From assembly GCA_003427395.1 (NCBI GenBank), contig BFEA01000398.1, positions 1,387,142 through 1,451,141 on the forward strand: a DNA stretch of 64,000 bases, given 5' to 3'. The DNA is from Chara braunii. Its lineage: Eukaryota > Streptophyta > Charophyceae > Charales > Characeae. This document shows, piece after piece, positions 11,161-23,284 of the stretch (position 1 is its first letter; each line of letters begins with the position of its first letter). The translations under genes were made by a program, and so were the position numbers. The notes under the pieces are model-generated. The model was not told where the DNA came from. It searched no databases and saw only the letters and a list, made by a program, of their open reading frames with translations.

Positions 11161-12362
11161 GTGATTTAGCACACTTCAAACGCATCTAGCCACTCATCCA
11201 CGGAGATTCCTCATGAATCACTGCTCCTGTGAAACGGCATTCACCAGTTCGCAGTAGCCGATGCAGATCCCAGGGCTCGATCCCTAGTCCCCACCTTACC
11301 TGTGTACAGTATCTGTGACGACCCCTAGAGTTGAACCCGTGACCTGTGTAATTGTAACAGTTTGTAGACTGTCGTAGGGTCCATAGGTAGCAGGGGTTCG
11401 ATCTGTAGACCTGTCGAGTAGGAGTCTCAGTCAGGTCTAGAAGTCGTAACTGTAGTTTTCCCGAAGGGTCAAGGTCGTAGCTGCTACAGTCATGAAAAGT
11501 CAAGGTCGTAGCTGCTACAGTATCGAAAGGCCAAGTCTACGGCCTTCCGGAAGGTCTGAGTAGTGGCCTTTCGAAGTTGCCCATGTTTAGGCTGAGGCAA
11601 GTGGGCAAGTGATGGAGTCTACCCGTGCTGAGTCAGCAGTCCCAGTCCCAGTCAGTCCTAGTCCAGTCAAGCAAGTACCACATGGGACTGTGTGTACTAA
11701 GGGCATGGGAAAGGGCCAGTCATTCATTCATTCCTTCAAGTATAAATCAAGAGGCAGCGCCCAGTCATTCATTCATTCCTGCGTGAGCCATGAGGAAGCG
11801 CTGCTATAGCGACTTCTGCGAGGTGGTCTGCAGTGAGCCCGAGGAGGAAGTGGGCGAGAGAGAAGGAGCATAGCCATAGCGGTAGGGTAGTAGCGGCCAT
11901 AGCCGCCATAGCTGTAGATAGAGTTCAGTGTGTGTGTATGTGTGTGTGTGTGTGTGTGTGTACAGAGTAACGCGTGTGGCATATCCAGGGTGATCCTGTG
12001 TGTGCGAACAAAGAGTTGTGTGGGCGCTGAGACGCCATAGCCATTGAAGTGAACTTGTACCTGAACTATGTTCTTGGCTACCACATCTCTGAGTTTTGAG
12101 TGGGCGCTTGTCGCCAGTTTGCTGCGCTCCTGTTTGCACGCATGCAAAGTGTGGATGAGAGCGAGTCTGATTTCATTGGTATCGGAGCTGGTACCCGCTA
12201 TTCCACGCGCCGCCGGGTATTGCAGGGAAGAGCTACGCGCCATAGCCAGAGTAGCCATCGAAGAAGAAGTCCGCCATAGCGAACCTGGAGGTTGAAGAAG
12301 CCGCCGCGTGCACCTGCAGAGAAGACCACGACGAAGAAGAAGAGAGAGAGAGAGAGAGAGAG
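11161..12362. other. Non-coding stretch before first gap
   Basis: No gene is seen. Small features: a repeated AAGGTCGTAGCTGCTACAGT (about 11470-11525), two copies of AGTCATTCATTCATTCCT (11719 and 11762), a TG run at about 11931-11960 and a GA run just before the gap (about 12343-12362). This is probably part of the LTR or leader of the element whose gag starts at 13670. Confidence 0.35.
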
Positions 12363-12856
12363 NNNNNNNNNNNNNNNNNNNNNNNNNNNNNNNNNNNNNN
12401 NNNNNNNNNNNNNNNNNNNNNNNNNNNNNNNNNNNNNNNNNNNNNNNNNNNNNNNNNNNNNNNNNNNNNNNNNNNNNNNNNNNNNNNNNNNNNNNNNNNN
12501 NNNNNNNNNNNNNNNNNNNNNNNNNNNNNNNNNNNNNNNNNNNNNNNNNNNNNNNNNNNNNNNNNNNNNNNNNNNNNNNNNNNNNNNNNNNNNNNNNNNN
12601 NNNNNNNNNNNNNNNNNNNNNNNNNNNNNNNNNNNNNNNNNNNNNNNNNNNNNNNNNNNNNNNNNNNNNNNNNNNNNNNNNNNNNNNNNNNNNNNNNNNN
12701 NNNNNNNNNNNNNNNNNNNNNNNNNNNNNNNNNNNNNNNNNNNNNNNNNNNNNNNNNNNNNNNNNNNNNNNNNNNNNNNNNNNNNNNNNNNNNNNNNNNN
12801 NNNNNNNNNNNNNNNNNNNNNNNNNNNNNNNNNNNNNNNNNNNNNNNNNNNNNNNN
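12363..12856. other. Assembly gap (494 N)
   Basis: A run of N follows a GA microsatellite. Open frames that cross it are meaningless. Confidence 0.99.
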
Positions 12857-12930
12857 AGAAGAAGGAGGCGAGGGAGGGAGAAGGAAGGAGAAGGGTGGCG
12901 ACGAAGGAGGAAGCCGGCCACCATAGCCAA

Positions 12931-13050
12931 AGTTGATCGGGCATTGACCGGAGTTGACCAGGCGTTGACCAGAGTTGACCGGGAGTTGATCGGGGGTTGA
13001 TTGCAGCGTTGACCAAGTGTTGACCGAGGCGTTGACCAAGACTGTTGACC
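12931..13050 (+). promoter_or_regulatory. TTGACC (W-box-like) array
   Basis: Eight exact TTGACC hexamers occur within 107 bp, at 12944, 12954, 12965, 12975, 13009, 13020, 13032 and 13045, with near matches (TTGATC, TTGATT) between. Two more lie at about 13230-13245. TTGAC[C/T] is the core bound by plant WRKY factors. The 10-13 bp spacing is close to one helical turn. The array lies about 620 bp upstream of a gag start codon, as an LTR promoter might. It could instead be a decayed minisatellite with no regulatory role. Confidence 0.45.
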
Positions 13051-13669
13051 ACGAGTTTGACGAAGCTGGAACCGGTATAATCTCGCCAAGCCTTCAGCCT
13101 ATCCCCTCGCCCTATGGATGTGCACACACCCTGTGGTACTTGCTAAGTCAAGTATGTCTCTCTTCTTTCTGCATTGAGTCTCTTTTGTCCAGGTGATAGG
13201 AACTCTGTGGATGAAGGATAGGGCCTTGTTGACCAACTTGACCAAACCCACACGGGCTGAGTAGGGCTAAAGACTGTGTCTGACGACTCAACTGTCCCGG
13301 AGGAGACGAACCCTCCTAAGGATCGTTACTGACCGGCGGGCTGCTCGGTGTGGCACAGTAGGCCCAAAATTTGAGTTGTGGGCTGCACAACAGGCCGTCT
13401 AAGTCTTGAGAAGACCTGCTGATCGCGTCGTCCTGTCTGCGACGTTAAATAATTCCTGAGGAGTTATGGGGGATCTCCTTAAATGCCTCCTGATCAGCAA
13501 CAGGTCTTGTAGTGACAGCCTGAGAGTAGGTCTAGGCTAGAGACCCTAGTTGACAGGATCATGTCCGGATTCTGTAAGTCTGTAGATTGAGCAGAAGGTG
13601 TGTCAGTCAGGGGGAGTAGCGTCTAAGTGGTGAGGAGTGGAACCGTTGTCTGCTTGTGCACCTATCACC
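13051..13669 (+). other. Probable untranslated leader of gag element
   Basis: No open frame of interest is present. The stretch runs from the TTGACC array to the gag ATG and has a TATAAT-like string at about 13075. I could not identify a tRNA primer-binding site or an LTR end, so its role as leader is inferred from position. Confidence 0.35.
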
Positions 13670-15200
13670 ATGGTTGACACTCGTAGTGGAAAGAGTATTG
13701 TCCCCCAATCCGAGGCCAAGCAGGCCCGGATTGCCGCCATCCTGAGGGAGAGGAAAGAGAAGAAAGAGCTCCTCAAGCAAGCGAAGCTAAAGGCAATCGC
13801 AGAGGAGCAGGCGGCAAAGAAGAAGCAGTTAGAAGAATAGATGTTAAGGTTTCAGAAGGAGAAGATGATGATGTTACAACAAGAGGAGGAAGAGAAGAGA
13901 AAGGCTGTCGAAGAAGAAGCAGCAACAGAGGAGGAGGAAAAAGAAGAAGAAGAGTTCCTGGAGAAAAGGCGTGGAGGAGACAGGGGAGAAACAAGTGGCA
14001 CGAAGGAGGAGGACAAATGGATGAAGAAGAAGATCAGCGAGTGGGTGGCTAACTTATCGTTGGGAGAGGATGAGGAGGCACTATTATACGTGCCGCAGGA
14101 GGAGAGAGAAGCGTTTGTCACGGAGTTGGAAGCGATAAAAGATTCCCTGGAACGTCAGACAAAAGAAGACGAGAAAAAGTTGGAATGGAAGTTACGTATG
14201 ATGAGGGAGAAGAAGAGAAGGAGGGAGGAAGCCAACCGGTTGGCTAGAGAGGTGGAGAGAGTTCGGACATGCAGACAGGAAGTGCAAGCCCAAGCAGAGA
14301 CCCCCACGAAATTGGATAAGATTCTGGGGTATCTCGAGGTTCTGAGTGAGGCCTGGCTTGAGGAGCATCAGGCCAACAAGGGTCACGATGTGACCCTGCA
14401 TGCCATCCAATCCGGTTTCAGAGAGTTCGCGTGCGACGTGGTAACCCACGTCGGGACCGAAGTTGAGAAGTTAAAGGAAGGCGCAAAGAAGTTCTGTGTC
14501 GGCGCTATTGAAGGTGCCAAAGTAGTGGCCACAGCAGAGGCCGAGTCGCGTCCCTGCAGAGAGCCTGTAAAGCTCAAATTTCCTGATTGTTATAGTGGGA
14601 AGAAGGACGATTGTTTTGATAAATGGGAGGCTAGCGTTAATACTTACGTCTATTTGTAGCATATCGCCCCCGAGGAGCAGGTCCTTGTCGCCTTCCATGC
14701 ATTAAAGGACGAAGCAGCCAGCTTCGCTAGGTACCTTGCGCACACCGCCGATTGCGAGCATAACATGATTGCTTATTCTAGGCTTACCCCTCTCTCCACG
14801 TTTCTCAAACTCCTGCGTGAGAGGTTCGTTGACGTCACGAGGGGCGTCAGGGCCTCTGATAAGCTCCAAACTATCCACTTGCGACAGTGGAGGAGTGCGC
14901 GAGCACTCAAAGTTATCATGAACGACTTGGTAGCCGTCTCGGACCATGGGGTCACTGAGACCTAGTTGGTCAAGTTGTTTTATCGTGCCATGCCAGAGCC
15001 CTTAAGAGGGCACTTCTTTGACAAGACCCAGCAGACCAATATCACGTATGATGCGTTGAGTCGCGAAGTGGTCTTGTTCGAGGCAAAGTCCATGCCAGTT
15101 TCCACTTTCTGGCACAAGGAGTCCGACTTGGATAAAGGCAAAAAGTGGAAAGGTCATACCATCTCTAGCCAGGTTAGGGCCAAGGATCATTTGATCCTCA
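13670..15200 (+). pseudogene. LTR-retrotransposon gag with three amber stops
   Basis: The start ATG at 13670 sits in a good context (CACCATGG) and begins MVDTRSGKSIVPQSEAKQAR. It is followed by about 150 residues of Lys/Glu-rich coiled coil (RERKEKKELLKQAKLKAIAE), then a capsid-like part with KLKFPDCYSGKKDDCFDKWE, EQVLVAFHALKDEAASFARY and LVKLFYRAMPEPLRGHFF, the pattern of Ty3/gypsy-type gag. One frame runs throughout but is broken by TAG at 13838, 14657 and 14963. Each stop would be CAG (Gln) after a single T-to-C change. From about 15190 the sequence turns into C-rich text without gag character, so protease and pol are missing. I recall similar N-termini from Chara; that is memory, not a search. 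Confidence 0.7.
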
Positions 15201-15753
15201 CTTTACCAACTCTTGCTGCCACAAGACACTTCGACCAATACAACCCGCTCAATAGACTACGCGTAAAGAACCCTATTTCCCTGATTCCTTTTCATCACCT
15301 TCCCCCTATTACAATCGCACCACCTACATGCACCCTCCCTCGTACACCTGGAAATTTTCTTCCCCCAGAATGCAGCTACTACTCTCACCCCCCACTTATC
15401 CCCACCCGCACACCTACTCCCTTATCATTACCCACAGTATGGCAAACCGCGTTATACACCCATGGTCTGAACACCCTTACCTTCTCTACGATACAACAAG
15501 CACCGACACAAAACCGCCGCAACTACAAATAATGGCATGCATGAGTCACACCACACATACACCAACGTACTTGCTTTTGCCTCTTTCACCTCTATGCCAC
15601 CATTCTCCTCCTGCTCTCTCTTCGCACGAGCAAGATAGCTCGTGAACTAATACTCGTACCTCCAATTCGTCAATTGGTTTGGCACACCATAGTGCCCCGG
15701 GCGCTGTGCTTACGCTGTAAGCCTCCTGATTCCTGACACTACGTTGCGCGGCC
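15201..15753 (+). other. C/A-rich non-coding sequence after gag
   Basis: The gag frame stays open to 15532 but becomes Pro/Thr/His-rich and has no recognisable domain. I read it as read-through into unrelated DNA. 15540-15750 holds nothing I can name. Confidence 0.35.
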
Positions 15754-15801
15754 ACACACACACACACACACACACACATCACGAGGGAACGTGGGTGCGC
15801 G

Positions 15802-15870
<69 letters not shown>

Positions 15871-15967
15871 ACTCCAACATACTAACACTTATCCCACACA
15901 GACACACACACGCACACTCACAGACACACACACACACACACACAAGTTCGCATAAAAACACACACAC

Positions 15968-16015
<48 letters not shown>

Positions 16016-16110
16016 ACACACACACGCCCCAAATTGCACATTCACACACAACTCCTTAAAGAAAGCCTTATCATACACACACGCGTATACACGCACACAC
16101 AAAAACACAC
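15754..16110. repeat. Long compound (CA)n microsatellite
   Basis: CA dinucleotides, interrupted by short unique strings, run for about 350 bp. A shorter homologous array lies at 30361-30560. Open frames on either strand here (His/Thr-rich or Cys/Val-rich) are artefacts of the repeat. Confidence 0.95.
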
Positions 16111-17343
16111 TAACCTTGCTCACACCAAACTTCTCCAGATAACATGCATACTAAAGACGTCCAACGAATATATGCAGTTCACATAAATAAATTAAAATGC
16201 ATACAAAAATACAAACCACATCCCCCACTTAAAAAAACCCCGATACAACAATTATCACAGGAAACTAAGAATACACCCTCCCACCCACCATCCCCAACTC
16301 ACCCCCCCTCATATGAATAATACCTGAAAACAAACAAAAGAAGACTACACCTTCCCACCCGCCATCCCCCAACTCGCACCCCCAAACGAAAGAAACACCC
16401 CCAATACGTTAACTGCACCTACCACATAAATCGATAACCCACGAAAACGTTGACAGAACTTAGACGGCAAGAACAAAAGACAAAAATAACCTCGCAACAC
16501 CACTCCCCTACTCCAGCTATAAGACAAAAACACCAAGGCATTGTCACGCTGCTGACCCGCCACTCAGTGCGCCTGCAAAGACACACGCACACACACAAAA
16601 AACTCCCGCCACCCCCACACTCTGGACAAACCCTGCGAAACAACCAAAACCATCTAGAAAATGGCTCGAGCCAAAACGATTGCAGCAGAAGAAGTTAAAA
16701 AACCAATGACCATTGAATCGTATCCTGCACTCACAAAACGACACTCCTTCCTTCCCTCCAAGCATCACCACCTCCGCCATCTCCACACTACAGGACAAAA
16801 ACATACCAGACGACGCCAACACAAACTTGACCACACTACGGTAAAAAACCTGGAATACCCGCCCGAACCCATGCAAACGCACTTGCTGACACTTCTCCCA
16901 CAACAATCCAAAAAAGCTCAGTCCCGTCATCTGTATCTGACGACATGCCCTGAGACGGCTTACCCCGCCACTCGCCCATACAATGCCAACCCCCCCCACC
17001 ATAAGACCTTGCGCCATGCACCCCTACACCCGCTAAGCCGAACCCGTAAAATGCAACCCAAACCCCATACTCCCTATACTTCCCCACACCCGCTCATACG
17101 CTATACCATCCATATCCGTCGCAAACACATCTAACGCACCCCCCCAACTGCTCATACTCACGCTCTATACACAACCACCCCTATTCTCCTACTATATACC
17201 ATTACTGTACCACCACTATAAGACCAACCAATGGAGTCTTGGCCATCCACAGTTGTAGCCTTCTGCTCTCGGCGGAATGCGGTACTGCTCGCGCTGCCTA
17301 CTCTCTCTCTCTCTCTCACTCAACCTTAGACTCGGTGTTACGC

Positions 17344-17377
17344 CTGTCTCTTATACACATCTAGATGTGTATATGAG
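17344..17377. other. Sequencing-adapter remnant (mate-pair junction)
   Basis: CTGTCTCTTATACACATCT (17344-17362) is the Tn5/Nextera mosaic end. It is followed directly by the start of its reverse complement, AGATGTGTATA (17363-17373). Together these form the Nextera mate-pair junction. The flanking text GCGGAATGCGGTACTGCTCG occurs on both sides (about 17275 and 17379) but only once in the homologous copy at 31276. So about 100 bp here is a chimeric-read artefact. The conceptual peptide VSYTHLDVY is the usual signature of this contamination. Confidence 0.93.
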
Positions 17378-17859
17378 CGGAATGCGGTACTGCTCGCGCT
17401 GCCTACTCTCTCTCTCTCTCACTCAACCTCAGACTCAGTGTTACGCTGGGTACGACTACACCCGCCATAGCGACCTGAGATAGGAGGTGCTCTAATTCCT
17501 CTCTCTCTCTCTCACTCAACCTCAGACTCGGTGCTACGCTGGGAACGACTACACCCGCCATAGCGACCTGAGATAGGAGGTGCTCTGATTCTCTCTCCTT
17601 CGTATCTGCTATTAGTCCACACACCTGGACAAATGCAGATACCGTGAGTTGTGATCGGCCGAGCATTGGCAGTTGAAAGCCTGATACTGCGACCACGCAC
17701 GGCTGACTCCTTCGGAGTTCGTGGATGGGAATGGCGACCAGAAACGAAGTCATCGCCGAAGCGGATGCCAATGAGCACGTGGTATGTCTTCGCAGCATAC
17801 CTATAGTCCTAATCCTCTCCACATGCCTACTCACCTCTTCGGGAGCCAGAGGAAACACA

Positions 17860-17907
17860 CCCTCTGATGAGCCGTGACCGACGCAAGCGGCGAAAAGCGC
17901 TTTAGGG
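17860..17907 (+). ncRNA. Minimal type I hammerhead-like motif, left repeat
   Basis: All core elements appear in order: stem I CCCT/AGGG (17860-17863 with 17904-17907), core CTGATGA (17864-17870), stem II GCCG/CGGC (17871-17874 with 17888-17891, 13-base loop), GAA (17892-17894), a very short stem III AAG/CTT closed by CG (17895-17902), and U at position 17 (17903), which would be the cleavage site. Such a tiny stem III is known in newt satellite and Penelope-like hammerheads, which act best as dimers. The UUU cleavage triplet is unusual, so activity is doubtful. The motif is repeated at 31757-31804. Confidence 0.6.
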
Positions 17908-18183
17908 GATGCGCCACCCCTCCTCCACTAGCAAATACAGCTAGTGTCTGATGGCTTCAACCATCATGCTCCCTTTCCATCTCCTTTCTCCCTCGTGCTG
18001 TCTCTCTCTCTCTCTCTCTCCCCCTCCTTCGCCTTCAATTTATACCTCTGTTTGTGCAGGTACTGGAGAATAAGGAGGCAAGGTGAGATCTTCTAACCAA
18101 TGGCTAGGAAAGTGTTGTCTAATCCAAGGTACGTGGTGGTTCCCTGAATGGGTTGCTATGGCTGCAATATGCATTCAACACAC

Positions 18184-21100
18184 ATACTTTCGGACTACGT
18201 CCTGTCGCAATGCAGGGGTCAAAACCACTTGCTGACCTCCATATATGTTCTTATGGACAAGTGACTTTTGTTTTGTAAGCATTGGTAGAAGAACACCCCC
18301 GCCTATAGCCTGGTGCTGCGAAATCTCGGTATATGGCGACTGAGTACCTGGCTACAATGGCTGATATGGGTATACTTTATCCCAATACCAAATACCACTA
18401 TACTTCCTGTAAATTCCCGAGCTATACATGCACACCCCTGTACACAAACATATATAATAAGTCCCTATCTACGGGAAAACCCTCACCCACATAACCTTTT
18501 TTGCATTTTCGCCCTTCGCTTATACGCTGAAGCATATCAATGAACCCAACACCTCACTCACCACTCTACTTTCCCCTATAACGATACCAGCCACCAAAAC
18601 GACCTGAAGCATGGAAACTGAAACCGACCGCATGCTACGAATGCACATAAACACTAAACTTTCACTAGATAAACCCTATTAAGATCATACACACCGATGA
18701 CTATCTAAGGATTGATTGTGACGTCTCGACTACAGTAGACGAAGTAGATATTTTGACATTTCGCTATTTTCATAAATAGACTGCACCAGCATATTGTGTC
18801 AACTAGATTATGTTTACCACTATGGGAAATTCGACATAAGTACCATATTACTTTCTACGGGGAAATTACTGTGTATAACGTCCTTTGCAGCAACATCGGT
18901 TGTATTGGTAAAAGATGCAATCAATTATCAAAATGGTTCTGGCACCATGTACAATATACATTTATTAAGTCGTATACGTATATGCTAGTCGTACGATGCA
19001 TTTCTGACAGAAGGAGTCTTTCTGATAATTCTCCATAATAAATGTCAGGTGCTTGGGGTGCTGATATACTTTTTTTACGTTTTTTCTGAACGGTTGACGC
19101 CCCTTGTTAATTTATTCTGTTTTTTCCAAGATAACATCAGTAAGCATGTTACTGAAATTCGAATTTCGCTATGAATGGCAAAATATATGCATATCCATTT
19201 CTAGATTGATAACGTGTTTTGCGCTATAACGAGTAATGCACGTTAAGCCCTGCCAATCACTATCAATGTAATCTTAACAAAATCGAGCATACTGTCGTCG
19301 TTTCACTGATAGAAAACCTGGTTCTGCGAAATCCCCGCACATGGCGACTTAACATCAGTAGGCAATAACAAGTATAGTTATCCCTACACTACGCCCCAAT
19401 TAAAAATACCCCTCCCCAAAACCAAATAATGCTTTACATCCGCTTAACCTCCGTACTGTACATACACCTCTGTACGCAGGCCCCTCTGTACGTGTTAACC
19501 CTCGCCTACATAACTCCTTGCTTTTTCCCTTCTTACGTATACGCTGTAACACAACAATCAACCCAACACCTCATTTACCACTCATCATTCCCCTTCAATA
19601 ATACCAACTCCATACTAAAATGCTCTGAACCTTGGAAACCGATTACGACCACATATCACAAATACACATACACATAAAATCTTTCCGCTAAATTTGTTCG
19701 CTTGTACATACACACTAACAGTCCAAAATTAGGGTTTGATAATTACGACAGTAGAACAGGACGCTAAAGAAGTTACACTGACAATACTCTATTATTCATA
19801 TCATGCATTACTTGCAGCAGATTCGCATCCCAAAGCATGTCAACAAGGTCATGAAAGAATCGATGTGGGATTTCTTCTGTCCACCATTACTTGGGCATTG
19901 CATAGGATTGTTGGCGTGTTTAGCAGAATGAGAAGTGTTGCCATTCATCGCACTTGTAGCTACGAATATTCATGGGTGCACAATTTATTCTGGTAGTAGG
20001 GTTCGATGCAGTGATGTTTTTGTTCCTTTTTTAATTCTGATGTTATTTTTATATATTTATATTCTAGGCTGATATTTCCATAAAACACTATGTAGCAAGT
20101 TCCGGAATTAGATTAGCGCTATGTACACAAACCCAGACGTAGTTTTCCAAATATTAGACAGCGTGTTACGGGAAAACCACGTCAGATGATATAGGACAAG
20201 TTCTTCCCTACGTGTAGTACTCTTAAGATACGGAAAGATTCAATAGGACTTAAGATGCGAATCTGATAAGGATAGACCATACCTATCCCCTCAGACTAAT
20301 ATAACGTATTGACAACATTAATTTTTACCCTCTTATACGATCTCATAACAAGCGCCTATACCTCGTGCATTAAAATAATCCAGAATTCAAAACCTCAAGA
20401 AACTGAGATGATCATCCACCCCCATCTTGACACACTTCCAGACGCATGTATACTGTACAGCTCTCAGAACCGATCCACCCTACGTGGTGCCGTACGACAG
20501 AGTTATACCTTCATACAGACCCACCATACTATCTCCCGCTCCCTCTTTCTCTCTCTCTCTCTCTCCCTCTCTCCCTCTGAAGCTAACTCCCTCCCCGGAT
20601 AATCTGCTTATATTTTTTAGCTACTCCAACATAGTTACAGACATGCTCTACTTTCATACGAAGCAAACAATTGCACACTAAATATAACCAAAATAATATC
20701 AAACCATCAACCTCGTATACACCAGCTGCTTACGTGTCCAGAATCTCCCCAATACCATACCACGCATCCACTCCCTCTGTCGCATACAATTATGTCAGCC
20801 ATAGTATCCAAAAGTAACAGCACTAACCAAGAATCCTTCCATAAAATACCAAATGATTAGAACAAACATTGTTAAATTTAAGTTTTATTTATATCACTAC
20901 CAATCTTAATTTTTCCATGCAACCAAGTCTTAAATATACTCCCGCACCACCCACCTCCTTGATCTGTTGCTCAATAACACACGAAAAACAAAATTGCATG
21001 ACACAGATCCGCGGAACAAGGAACCAAGGACTACGCATTAAGCGAACCTCCCTCAAGAAATCACACTTCCCTTAAAATGACATTCACAATTAATTAGCAA

Positions 21101-21496
21101 ACCAAGCTTACACACCATCGTTCAAAATGCCAAGTCACAATCATGTGGAAATGGAATGCCGCCGTCCCAATTTGACACACACATTCCAGTGACCCCATAA
21201 CCTCTTTGCACAACAACTCATAACTATACACTTGACCCCATAAAACCACCAAATCCATAATCCTTGCCCATATTATACCATACAAGAACAAGGTTACCCC
21301 TCTGAATACCAATCCATTCAACAAAATGAAAGCATACATCCCCTCACGCCCGCGAATCCATTACTTGGACCCGACGTCCATAATATCCACTACTCTGCTC
21401 TCTATAGTATGCTTCGTGCCGTACTAATATGACCCGAACCCACAACAACATCAACCCCAACACAAATCCAGAACTCCTAGTAACGGAAAAATCCCA
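18184..21496. other. Gene-poor A/C-rich stretch with a diverged duplication
   Basis: No reliable coding frame is seen. 18300-18680 and 19310-19680 are diverged copies about 1.0 kb apart, sharing a CTGCGAAATC...ATGGCGACT start, a run of CATACACCCCTGTAC-like text and CAACACCTCA. A TC run lies at about 20545-20580. The rest shows nothing I can name. Confidence 0.4.
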
Positions 21497-21937
21497 CTAC
21501 AAATCAATCCGAAGTTCCCTATGAAGATAGTTCCGCGTCCCCAACGGGGGATCCATGATTGCTTCCCACTTCGCGATCCCGGTCATCCGCCCATCATGCT
21601 CCATCACCAATGACGACAACAACAAACGCACTATCTTCTCAATGATGTCATCCGCCCCCGCGGCATAACCATTAGGAACATCATCATGCTTCTTCGTAAC
21701 AAACACCACGACATCCCTAAGATCGTCCCCCACATACCCCGATCCCACATCCAAACTCGATACCAACACACCATTCGCGTCTACCTCATAACAACGATAA
21801 CCAGAACGATTATCCACAGCAACAAACCCAAAATCGCGATCTGGCTGATGATCCCGATGCTCAAGCATCTCGTACACAACCACTGTACGACCCCTCACCT
21901 GACCTCGACAAACCACCACCGCCGACATCGCCTCCAC
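21497..21937 (-). CDS. Unidentified 146-codon ORF
   Basis: The frame starts MEAMSAVVVCRGQVRGRTVV and ends HRELRIDL. Composition is balanced and protein-like, with acidic and hydrophobic blocks (DFGFVAVDNRSGYRCYEVDA, VVVFVTKKHDD, IIEKIVRLLLSSLV). That is unlike the low-complexity frames around it. I recognise no domain. It lies inside the 12 kb segment bracketed by direct repeats, on the strand opposite to the RT. It may be a small element gene, one exon or a chance frame. Confidence 0.3.
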   Translation of the reverse strand: MEAMSAVVVCRGQVRGRTVVVYEMLEHRDHQPDRDFGFVAVDNRSGYRCYEVDANGVLVSSLDVGSGYVGDDLRDVVVFVTKKHDDVPNGYAAGADDIIEKIVRLLLSSLVMEHDGRMTGIAKWEAIMDPPLGTRNYLHRELRIDL

Positions 21938-22552
21938 CTCTGGTAATCATCAGACACACCCGAATACCTGTTGCCCATAACTCCTAACCCTCCCCACCTC
22001 CCTCCCCTCCGCCAACCTCGCGATAGCACAGATGCCCTGCCACGACAAAATTTCACACATCGGCAATTCACCTATGATCCACGGAACCTACACGCCCTTT
22101 TATAACCAACTACTGCTGTCAAACACACATAAAAGCAGCCACCATACGCTACAACGGATATCACCCCCGACCCGAGTTCACCCACATATACAAAAATACA
22201 TACACCGACGCAGACCATCCCTACCTGTATACACCCTTAATATTAAATTTGCTCCCCCAAAAATAACAAAAATATATATATACAACGGTTAAACAAAGAC
22301 TCAGAAACTGTCCTGCCAATTATAAGAAATATACGTCAAAAATTATTATGGCTACAAGCATCCAACTATAGATCTCTAAAGATAAATTGCTGATCATTAC
22401 CCCCTCAACATATAACCCAAAATAGTCCCTACCCACATAAGCTCCAGAAAACAAAAGACAAAAAACAAGTTAACACCCATACCCTCCGACCTACCTACAA
22501 TATTAAGAATAATCCTCACATGATTCCGAAAATACATATATATATACATATA

Positions 22553-23284
22553 CAGGGTTACCTGACCGAACGTTCGGGGGCCCCCGGGGGCCCCCGAACG
22601 TTCGGGCGTTCGGGGTCCCGTTTGGGGGCCGAACACCTCCAGGTTCAGCCCCCGCCAAAAACTAATTCGGGGCCTAAACATAAGTTTTTTTTTCTGAATT
22701 TGTTTTTGCGAGTTCTCTATGATGTAACCTACACGCCTATAAATTTTGAAGCCATTCTGCTGAGCCAAGAAAATATTAAAAATCGTCAAAGATGGGGGTG
22801 TCAAAACGTGCTCGCCCACTCACTTTTTTTTTTTTTTTTCCACTTTTCACTTTTTTTTTTCACTTTATTTCGGGGCCTAAACAAATTTATTATTTTTTGA
22901 AAAAACATTAATGAGTTATTAATTATGTAAACCACATATCTGTAAATGTTCAGGGGATTTGTCAATGCCAAAAAATAATTAAAAATCGGCAAAGATGGCG
23001 GTGTCGAAAAGGTGTTGGCACACTCCCTCATTTTAATTATCTTTCTTATTTTTATCATAGTGTTTATTTTCTGTATTTGGTTTTTAATTCAAATTTCGTA
23101 AAGAATTTGGATGTAGTGCCCAGGCAAATGTTGTTTAGTTTATTTTTCTCCATAACATATGCTGTTTTCGGAATTTTTTGGAAACGTTTTGTTTTTTTCC
23201 GCGTTCAGCCCGAACGGCCGAACGCCTTCCGAAGGGGTCCCGTACGTTCGGGCGTCCGGCCCGTCCTGAACGCCGGCAACCCTG
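22553..23284. mobile_element. Non-autonomous hAT-like element, 732 bp
   Basis: The ends are CAGGGTTA (22553) and, inverted, CAGGGTTG (23277-23284). Both are flanked by the 8 bp TACATATA (22545-22552 and 23285-23292). CAGGG-type TIRs with 8 bp duplications fit the hAT superfamily. Near the left end is a 40 bp perfect palindrome (22566-22605) built from CCGAACGTTCGG and GGGGGCCCCC. The interior is AT-rich with two diverged repeats of about 190 bp (each starting TTCGGGGCCTAAACA). There is no transposase. Its right interior resembles that of 61833-62206. Confidence 0.7.

Larger units (their letters stand above)
15778..18183 (+). repeat. Direct repeat, left copy (about 2.4 kb)
   Basis: From ATCACGAGGGAACGTGGG to GCATTCAACACACA this copy matches 30347-32085 in the same orientation, apart from indels. 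It has about 480 bp (about 16693-17172) that the right copy lacks, and an adapter artefact near 17344. Content in order: a CA array, A/C-rich sequence, two tandem units of about 94 bp built on TCTCTCACTCAACCTCAGACT (17405-17590), a hammerhead-like motif (17860-17907) and a TC run. The two copies bracket about 12 kb with a Penelope-like RT. They could be pseudo-LTRs of that element or independent repeats. Confidence 0.75.

Noticed and set aside
11245-11420. tRNA-like B-box strings (GGCTCGATCCC, GGTTCGATCTG)
   Set aside because: No matching A box, acceptor stem or cloverleaf can be drawn; the T-loop stems do not pair properly.
12198-13127. Frames of 200-440 codons spanning N runs (also 27274-27861 and 44559-45375)
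   Set aside because: Most of their length is unknown sequence; they have no support.
15744-16142. Long His/Thr and Cys/Val reading frames across CA arrays (also 30270-30660, 32016-32310, 48935-49237)
   Set aside because: They are translations of dinucleotide repeats on either strand.
16544-17134. Overlapping 157-codon frames on both strands
   Set aside because: Low-complexity A/C-rich DNA inside the left direct repeat; partly absent from the right copy and without domains.
17277-17483. Short ORF with VSYTHLDVY peptide
   Set aside because: The peptide is the translation of sequencing adapter, not a gene.
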